From Chitinispirillaceae bacterium (GTDB taxonomy: Bacteria > Fibrobacterota > Chitinivibrionia > Chitinivibrionales > Chitinispirillaceae), in contig JAFGOU010000396.1 in assembly GCA_016926315.1 (NCBI GenBank), positions 1 to 12,076 on the forward strand: a stretch of DNA of 12,076 bases, written 5' to 3'. Both the position numbers and the translations under genes were made by a program. The notes beneath the pieces are model-generated. The model was not told the origin of the DNA. It was given only the letters and a program-made list of their open reading frames with translations, and ran no database searches. Every line of letters starts with the position of its first letter. Within the stretch, counting starts at the first letter, position 1. Positions 5,896 to 12,076 of the stretch are shown here, piece after piece.

Positions 5896-8800
5896 CCTTG
5901 TGATACGCTCGCCTGTTTTTCTGTTCCTGCCGTCAAAGCCGGTCAACTGAACGATATAGGTGCCTGCGGCCATGGCTTTTTCACTCCGGGGGGTCCACAC
6001 GACCTCCTGGTCGCCAGGATGCAGCCGGGGTCCGTCCTGAAGCTTCCAGAGCACTCTCCCGCGGGGATCGTACACCTCGCACCGTATCCACTCGATGCCA
6101 CCGTACGGGATATGGTATCTGATCCGAAGATTCTTCCTGAAAGGATTGGGCAGGGCGCGTACGATCCTGAACTCCCCTCTGAACGGCAACCGGGCAAGCC
6201 TTGAGAAATAATCCGCCGAACCGGCGACGAGCCAGCGATAAACGCTGCTGCCGGGGTCGACATCAACGGTCATGCTGTCGTGTACGGCGGACAACGCCCC
6301 CGTCTCGGGATCAATGACGGCAACGGTTATTTCATCCCCCCGGGTAAACCGATGCTCGATGTGCCAGGCGATCCTTTCCCTTTTCCTGGCAGTGTTTTCA
6401 AAAACGATTTCGTAACAATGGCCGCCGTCGGGGAGTTCGCGGACCAGCATGCCGCCGCCCAGCGATCTGGTTTTTTCGTCGAATACACCGAGACGAACAT
6501 CGCTCCATGAAGGGGAACGGGGATACACTATCCTGTTCTTCCCGCCTTCAAGGAAACCACAGTAGAGCGGATTAACCGTTCCTTCGCTGCTGTTCGCCCG
6601 GACGACGATATTCCAGCCTCTCTGCGCAGCCCGTTTCGCCGTCACCCGAGAAAGCGCCACCGGAATGCCGGGAATGACGACTTCCCTGACGGTGTCGGTG
6701 CTGTTATAGACCGTATAGGCGGTACCGTTCATGCTGTTCAGCTCACGCGTCGGGTCATTTTTCCCTTCAGTCAAAGGCAGATAGACCGCATCGGCGTAAT
6801 ACCGGTTCAGCGAATCGTCCTCCCCCCTTTTCCACTCATAAAAAAGAAAGGGTGATTGCGCGGCTCCATTGCCGGACGCGGCAAGGATATCCCCGACCCT
6901 GATACTGAAGCGGTACGGCAGGCAGAAATCGATCCAGCCATGGGCCGGGACGCGGAAACGATACGGCGTGCGCAGCGATGCGGTACGGCCTTTTCCATAC
7001 CGGATCGGGGCGACAAGGCGCCTTTTCAGCCACACCACCCGGGTTGGCTCGAGATTGAACTGCTCCCGCTTCGCTTCGGTATATTCCTCCCACCGGTTGG
7101 TCGACCACCTGAAAAGCCGCAGCAGCTTGCTGTCGTACCGCAGAATCTGGTTGTTGTCGGCATGGTCCCGAAGCACCGCTCCGATTGCATGGTCATCGAG
7201 GATTGCAGACGGACCCAAAGGCTGCCATTGGAGCCATGCCGTGAGCACCGAATCCGAGGCAATCCTGGCAACGTCACGGGACACGTTGATCGTGCTGTCA
7301 AAACGCCCGTCGCTGATCGAAAGATGGAGACGGACCCCGGCCTCCCCGCTTACCAAGGTCCCGGGAACGCTCCACCGTGTCGTATCGACCGGCCGGGCAC
7401 TATAGATCGCCCTCGAAAACGACAGCCGGTCATCACCTCTGCCGCCCAGCAGCGTGAGGTGTGCATTCGCGATATTGTCCCGGCTGAGGACGACGAGGTT
7501 CAACGGCGCCCCGGCGGGGACCGCGCCATCGCTGTCATTGACAAGAGAAATTACGGGCCTGACGGTGTCGATCATCACAATGAACGGATGCGCCACGCAA
7601 TCCGACGCCCTGATCCGCACCGAATAGACCCGTCCAACCGTGTCGATTGACCACGGCAGGGTGTCGCGAACCCACAGGCCGGAGCTGTCGACGTAATGGT
7701 ACATGCGGAGGTCGGCCGCGGAATACCCCTGCGGCATCGCGACATAGCTGAGGCCGACAAAAAGCGGCAGCGGCGGCGCATTCTGGTGCTCGAACGTCAT
7801 GGCGATGCTCATGGGAATGCAGCCGCTCGTGGCCACGGGCAGTTTTACGATCCGAAGTTTTGATTCCACGGTCATTTCCTCGATCTTCCTCAGAATGAGC
7901 AGATTGCTCAGCGCCCGCACCGTATCGGCGTTCCTGAAAAAAACGACCGTTTCCCAGCTGGCGGGAGGAATGGCAAGTTTCTTCACCGAAGCGGCGGTTG
8001 GCTGAATCCACCGCCCATTGACTTTACGGAGCCAGAGGGCGAAAAAATACTCGTTGTTGAACGCCAGGTTCGTCGCCGGAACGGCTATGGAATAGCGCAT
8101 GGGCGTTCCCGGTTCAACGATGGCGGTAACCCTTCCCTCGCCGGGGGGATTGGGTTCAGGATAGCCGATGCTGTCCCTCGACCAGACGATCCCGGCCTCG
8201 AGCGACAATCCGGAGGTGTCCACGACCCACTCCATGACCACGCTGTTTGCGGCCGTATCGAACACAAGCGACAACAGGCGGAGCCGGTTCGCCATCGAAA
8301 CGGTATCTTCTATTTCGCCGGTCACGGCCGAGGTGCGTGATGCCGCGGTGACCGACGACCATACACCGGCCTTCTGCGCCTGCAGGCCGAAATAATAGGT
8401 GGTCGACGCCGAGAGACCCGTCACGACAACCGCGGTATCGTTTCCCGGCAGGAGCAATGATCCGTAGATGGCCGGAGAGATATCGACGCCCATCGGCACC
8501 TCCTGAAAACCATACCAGATGCGGATACTATCGAAGGTAACTCCTGACCGCTGCCAGAAAAGACCGATCCTGCTCGAGGCGATGCTTCCGACGGAAAGGA
8601 TCAGCGGATTGTCGGGCCTGGGCACCCCGACCTTGCATGAATCACGCACCGGCTCGCTCGGGTTGCCGTATTTTCCGATCGGAAGCACCTCCCAGTACAC
8701 CCACTTCTCCTCCCCGTTGAATCGCGGATCGCGGTATGATTTTGAAAAGATATCGACTGAACGCTCAAAACCCGAAATCGGCATCCGGTCTGCGACGGCG

Positions 8801-11800
8801 GTACCGGAACCGACGACATACCGCACCTCCACCGCCGAAACGAGGTCCCAGGCAAGCTGGGTGATGTTTGAAAGCGTGACCACGACGGAATCGGTCTGCT
8901 GCCGGTAGTCAAATAAAAACCGGAGCGGGTTCGGCAGGGCCGACGTATCGCACATATAGACCGATGCGCCGGACGTGAGCGGGTCGGCAAACGGGGCGAT
9001 CGAATCGGGGCTGCCGGCGCCGTTCTTCCAATAGACCGATGCGATAAAACAGTAGTGGTAACATGCGGTGGATGGATACCGGGGAACGGTCAGCACCGTA
9101 TCGAACCGGTCCGTCGCGTCCCTTTGAAGAAGGCTCAGCGGAAATTTAACCAGATCATTGCTCCCGCGCAGTGGGCGGGCGGGAAAGTCGTTTGCCCGAT
9201 ACCACACCCAGACGCTGTCGGCATACCAGGGGAACGTCGCCGTTGCCGCAGGAGGAAGATTGGAAAAGCGGCTGAGCGAGAGGGCGACATGCGTGCTGTC
9301 GACAAACGTGCCGCGCAGGATGACCGGATTGACGATCTGCTGATCAGCCTCCACGACAAGAACCGCTGCGCGGCTGGTGTCACTGCCGTATACATTGGAG
9401 ACGATGCAGATATAGGCCGCGGCATCGGCGGGATGAACGCTTGGAAACTGCAACGTACTGTCCCTCTGCCCGGGAACGGTGTCCACCGCCGTCAGACGGT
9501 TTTTATACCAGCGATAGATGAACGGTCCGCATCCGCTTGCCCTGACGGTCATGCCGATCGTTGTACCCTCTCTGACCGTCTGGTCGGCGGGGGTGCCGTC
9601 GATCACCATCGGTGGAGCGAGATGGTCGGGAATAACGCTGCAGGAGCCAAATGGCTTCTGCGTTTCGTAGGAGAGCTTTATCCAGTCATCGTTCCGGGCG
9701 ACTTTCGACAGAACGACTTCATCGATCCTGCCGTTAAAGGCCTGGTAATTGGCGGCCGAGGCGCTGTCGATGATGCCTATTCTGAAATCGGCATTAAGCG
9801 AAGAATAAATCGTACGCATTGTCGCGGGAGAACCGCTTGGGACGCCATTGATATACATCCTCATTCTCGACCCGTCGTACATGCCGGTGACGTTGTACCA
9901 TGTCCCGTTCACCGGGACGATTCTTGACAGGGCATAGGTTTCCGTCGCCGGGCTTCCATCGGACGAGACAATCATTCCCAGCCCTGCGCCGGCGGTCGTG
10001 TCGCATCCCAGGGTGTATTCGCGGCCGTTTATGGCGGCCCACCGGTATTTCCCGGCTATTCCTTCCCATCGCGTCCTGCACGAATTGTTTCCCAGCCTGT
10101 TTACCCAGGCCGAAAGAGTAAACGCATTATTGGTCGACATGGCAAAACGGGGATCGTTCCCGGCGGTATAATAGGCCGGACCGCCATTAAAGCTGCCCCC
10201 AAATCCCACCAGGCCGTCGCTGCGATCCGGAAGAGTGCCTCTCGGTTCCGCGTTCAGGTTGTTGGCAGTGGCATCCGCCGCGCTGCCGCCTGCCTGATTC
10301 AAATGATATGCCGCGACAAAACCACCGGCGATATCAAAAACTTCCCGGCTGTTGCTTCTGGAGGTCACTCCGCTTTTCCCCCAGTGTATCCTGACATGCT
10401 GGGTAGCGTTGCCCCCCCGTACCGTATCCACCCTGACCCATATCTCCGCGGTGTCGTTATTACCGCTTCCGTCAATCCACCGTTCTATTTCGAAGGGCAG
10501 GTGTGCTCCGCTTCCGGAAGAGAAACGGATATCGGCGCCTCCGGGCAGCGTTGCGGCGAATCCCTTGAACGTCAAAGGGTTCAGCCTGACCAGCAGCGGA
10601 AAACCGGTGACGGTCCCGGCGACATCAGCGCCTGCGGTGGTGGTATTGAGGTACAGTTTCTGTGAAAACGGCCAGGTCGCATAATCCTCGTTGTCGGTGA
10701 TTGAAAACGATATCAGCGTCTGCGCCGCCTTCTGGTTTTCATAGCCGAGTTTGATCCAGTCTGCCGACCGGGCGGTCCGGTTGAAACGCACCTCGTCGAT
10801 ATCGCCGACGAAGAAAGAGTGGTCGAGATTTGAGGCCCGTCTCCCGATATACCCGTAATCGTTGCTGGCGACCGCCGTCCCGGCTGCGGTGCCGGACTGT
10901 CGCACTCCGTCAATAAATAGCGACATGACGCCCGCATTCACGACCCCGGTCGCATGGTGCCACAGGTTGTCGGTGAGGGTGGCATTACTCTCCACATACG
11001 GCCCTGCTCCCGGCTGACCGTTGCCCGTAACGAACCGGATGCGCTGACTGGACGCTCTGCCGATCATGTAGCCGAGGAAGCTGGATGAAAAATCCGTATA
11101 TTTCCCCGCAATGCCGTAATAGTCACTCGTGGCGCCGTTTGCCATCCTGAACCAGCAGCTGACCGTCAGGTTCCCGGTATTATCCATCGTCGGACTGTTG
11201 GGCAACCGTATATGATCGCCCCCGGATCCGTTCGGCCCGTCGAAATTCATCGCCTTTCCGATAGTCCCGTTCACCAGATCGTCGCTGTTCAGGTTGTTCT
11301 GCGGGGAGCCGTGGTTGTTATTGCGCGTCCGGTCCTTCACCGAGGAGGTTCCTACCGGGCTTTCATTCAGATGCCAGACTCCTTGAAACCCGTTGTCAAC
11401 ATCAAAAACGGCGCTGCCGTTCGAACGGCTGACGGCCCCGCTCCTGCCCCAGTGCATGAGGATGAACTGCTGGCTGTTATTCCCGATAATGGTATCGACC
11501 CTGACCCAGATTTCGGCGGTATCGTTGTTGTTCGTGCCATCCACCCAGCGTTCGATTTCATACGAAAGATGGTTACCGCTGCTCGATGCAAACCGCACAT
11601 CGGCGCCGCCGGGAAGCGTCTGGGGAAAAAAACCGAACGACACCGGGTTGAGCCGGATGAGGACGGGGAAGTCTCTCACCGTTCCCGAAACATTCGCCCC
11701 GGTCGAGGAGGTATTCAGGTACACCTTCTGTACATACGGCCACAGGGAATAATTCTCGTCATCGATCTCGGCAAACGATATGAGCGTCTGGGCCGCTTTC

Positions 11801-12076
11801 TGGTTCTCATAACTGAGCTTGATCCAGTCGGCGCTGCGGCCGATGCGGGATACCTGCAACTCATCGATCATGCCGTTGAAATAACCGTCTGCGGCCCAGT
11901 TGCTGCGGGCGATGTAATTCGTCGTGCGGGTCACGGCGGCAAGCGCGTCCGGCACTGCAACGGATTTCACCAGAATGCCGTTGCGGTACAACGACATCGT
12001 TGCCCCGTTATAGGTCCCGGTGACATACACCCATGCATCAGCGGCAAAGAAACCGGCCGTGTCGATTCGGGTCGCG
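5878..12076 (-). CDS. Giant secreted/surface protein with DUF2341, LamG, Ig and FN3-like domains, 5' end beyond window
   Basis: This single open frame encodes 2065 residues to the right edge and has no start in view. Residues below are numbered from the right edge. Domains in order: tail of a LamG/concanavalin-like domain (1-85); DUF2341 (about 112-213, ending in a HWGRSG turn); LamG (226-439, beginning GFQGVWHLNE); second DUF2341 (472-569, ending in HWGKSG); third LamG (582-799); Ig-like domain (about 817-909, with Cys/Trp in GCGPFIYRWYKN and the Y-x-C of AAYICIVSN); then several FN3-like beta domains, the clearest near 1150-1250 with GLSASTTYYFGLQA. A long beta-rich part I cannot name follows. 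The last ~95 residues are a FlgD-like C-terminal module (PNPFRKNLRIRY, EVYDPRGRVLW, AGTYIVQLTGFDGRN), the type used for surface sorting or type IX-like secretion in FCB-group bacteria. LamG and Ig domains suggest carbohydrate or protein binding outside the cell; no catalytic domain is seen. Mode of export is inferred. Confidence 0.9.
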   Translation of the reverse strand, partial: ATRIDTAGFFAADAWVYVTGTYNGATMSLYRNGILVKSVAVPDALAAVTRTTNYIARSNWAADGYFNGMIDELQVSRIGRSADWIKLSYENQKAAQTLISFAEIDDENYSLWPYVQKVYLNTSSTGANVSGTVRDFPVLIRLNPVSFGFFPQTLPGGADVRFASSSGNHLSYEIERWVDGTNNNDTAEIWVRVDTIIGNNSQQFILMHWGRSGAVSRSNGSAVFDVDNGFQGVWHLNESPVGTSSVKDRTRNNNHGSPQNNLNSDDLVNGTIGKAMNFDGPNGSGGDHIRLPNSPTMDNTGNLTVSCWFRMANGATSDYYGIAGKYTDFSSSFLGYMIGRASSQRIRFVTGNGQPGAGPYVESNATLTDNLWHHATGVVNAGVMSLFIDGVRQSGTAAGTAVASNDYGYIGRRASNLDHSFFVGDIDEVRFNRTARSADWIKLGYENQKAAQTLISFSITDNEDYATWPFSQKLYLNTTTAGADVAGTVTGFPLLVRLNPLTFKGFAATLPGGADIRFSSGSGAHLPFEIERWIDGSGNNDTAEIWVRVDTVRGGNATQHVRIHWGKSGVTSRSNSREVFDIAGGFVAAYHLNQAGGSAADATANNLNAEPRGTLPDRSDGLVGFGGSFNGGPAYYTAGNDPRFAMSTNNAFTLSAWVNRLGNNSCRTRWEGIAGKYRWAAINGREYTLGCDTTAGAGLGMIVSSDGSPATETYALSRIVPVNGTWYNVTGMYDGSRMRMYINGVPSGSPATMRTIYSSLNADFRIGIIDSASAANYQAFNGRIDEVVLSKVARNDDWIKLSYETQKPFGSCSVIPDHLAPPMVIDGTPADQTVREGTTIGMTVRASGCGPFIYRWYKNRLTAVDTVPGQRDSTLQFPSVHPADAAAYICIVSNVYGSDTSRAAVLVVEADQQIVNPVILRGTFVDSTHVALSLSRFSNLPPAATATFPWYADSVWVWYRANDFPARPLRGSNDLVKFPLSLLQRDATDRFDTVLTVPRYPSTACYHYCFIASVYWKNGAGSPDSIAPFADPLTSGASVYMCDTSALPNPLRFLFDYRQQTDSVVVTLSNITQLAWDLVSAVEVRYVVGSGTAVADRMPISGFERSVDIFSKSYRDPRFNGEEKWVYWEVLPIGKYGNPSEPVRDSCKVGVPRPDNPLILSVGSIASSRIGLFWQRSGVTFDSIRIWYGFQEVPMGVDISPAIYGSLLLPGNDTAVVVTGLSASTTYYFGLQAQKAGVWSSVTAASRTSAVTGEIEDTVSMANRLRLLSLVFDTAANSVVMEWVVDTSGLSLEAGIVWSRDSIGYPEPNPPGEGRVTAIVEPGTPMRYSIAVPATNLAFNNEYFFALWLRKVNGRWIQPTAASVKKLAIPPASWETVVFFRNADTVRALSNLLILRKIEEMTVESKLRIVKLPVATSGCIPMSIAMTFEHQNAPPLPLFVGLSYVAMPQGYSAADLRMYHYVDSSGLWVRDTLPWSIDTVGRVYSVRIRASDCVAHPFIVMIDTVRPVISLVNDSDGAVPAGAPLNLVVLSRDNIANAHLTLLGGRGDDRLSFSRAIYSARPVDTTRWSVPGTLVSGEAGVRLHLSISDGRFDSTINVSRDVARIASDSVLTAWLQWQPLGPSAILDDHAIGAVLRDHADNNQILRYDSKLLRLFRWSTNRWEEYTEAKREQFNLEPTRVVWLKRRLVAPIRYGKGRTASLRTPYRFRVPAHGWIDFCLPYRFSIRVGDILAASGNGAAQSPFLFYEWKRGEDDSLNRYYADAVYLPLTEGKNDPTRELNSMNGTAYTVYNSTDTVREVVIPGIPVALSRVTAKRAAQRGWNIVVRANSSEGTVNPLYCGFLEGGKNRIVYPRSPSWSDVRLGVFDEKTRSLGGGMLVRELPDGGHCYEIVFENTARKRERIAWHIEHRFTRGDEITVAVIDPETGALSAVHDSMTVDVDPGSSVYRWLVAGSADYFSRLARLPFRGEFRIVRALPNPFRKNLRIRYHIPYGGIEWIRCEVYDPRGRVLWKLQDGPRLHPGDQEVVWTPRSEKAMAAGTYIVQLTGFDGRNRKTGERITRVTYLP
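9679..11829 (-). repeat. Tandem DUF2341-LamG coding modules
   Basis: The large gene holds two consecutive DUF2341+LamG units plus the tail of an earlier LamG. The landmark encoding DWIKL recurs at 11821, 10753 and 9679, giving periods of 1068 and 1074 bases (356 and 358 codons, both in frame). The flanking SADWIKLSYENQKAAQ stretch differs from its copy by one residue, and the DNA there is also clearly similar. The third copy is more diverged. This points to internal duplication, and more copies may lie beyond the right edge. Confidence 0.75.

Noticed and set aside
6856..7650. Plus-strand frame of 264 codons opposite the giant gene
   Set aside because: The minus-strand frame is continuous and has beta-domain character. 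This one is a compositional shadow with Arg/Pro/Asp bias.
9055..9927. Plus-strand frame of 290 codons opposite the LamG/Ig part of the giant gene
   Set aside because: It lies opposite recognisable Ig and LamG domains, with no ribosome site or family match.
1..12076. CRISPR array, insertion sequence or prophage genes
   Set aside because: I saw no regularly spaced direct repeats, transposase, integrase or phage structural genes on either strand.

Overview
The window most resembles a Gram-negative, GC-rich bacterium that degrades polysaccharides and uses selenocysteine. My best guess is a member of the Fibrobacterota or a related FCB-group lineage. The guess rests on a secreted GH8-type glycosidase, a giant DUF2341/LamG/Ig surface protein with a FlgD-like C-terminal sorting domain, and the style of the sequences. 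No rRNA or other strong phylogenetic marker is present.

Layout. (1) Positions 1-1513, minus strand: a secreted family 8 glycoside hydrolase that starts at a GTG and runs off the left edge. (2) Positions 1514-2101: a 588-base divergent intergenic region. It holds a GH8 promoter candidate, a nested palindromic element that looks REP- or MITE-like (1676-1755), a stretch with no supportable gene, and a possible tRNA promoter. (3) Positions 2102-5894, plus strand: a compact selenocysteine cluster made of tRNA-Sec (selC), selA, selB and a 75-residue DUF3343 protein (Se/S-carrier-like). selA and selB overlap as ATGA, and selB overlaps the small gene by 13 bases. (4) Positions 5878-12076, minus strand: one very large multidomain surface or secreted protein. 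Its 5' end lies beyond the right edge, and its 3' end overlaps the DUF3343 gene tail-to-tail by 17 bases.

How the genes work together. SelA converts Ser-tRNA-Sec (the selC product) to Sec-tRNA-Sec, using selenophosphate. SelB delivers it to recoded UGA codons. The coupled DUF3343 protein is a candidate for selenium handling. The selenophosphate synthetase gene (selD) and a selenoprotein gene are not visible here. The flanking minus-strand genes belong to a different theme, extracellular polysaccharide binding and breakdown, and appear to be unrelated neighbours.

The most interesting signals are the double palindrome with compensatory changes at 1676-1755, the unusual acceptor end of the tRNA-Sec, the DUF3343 coupling, and a hairpin that exactly spans the convergent gene overlap at 5869-5895. 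I found no wholly new system that the sequence can prove.
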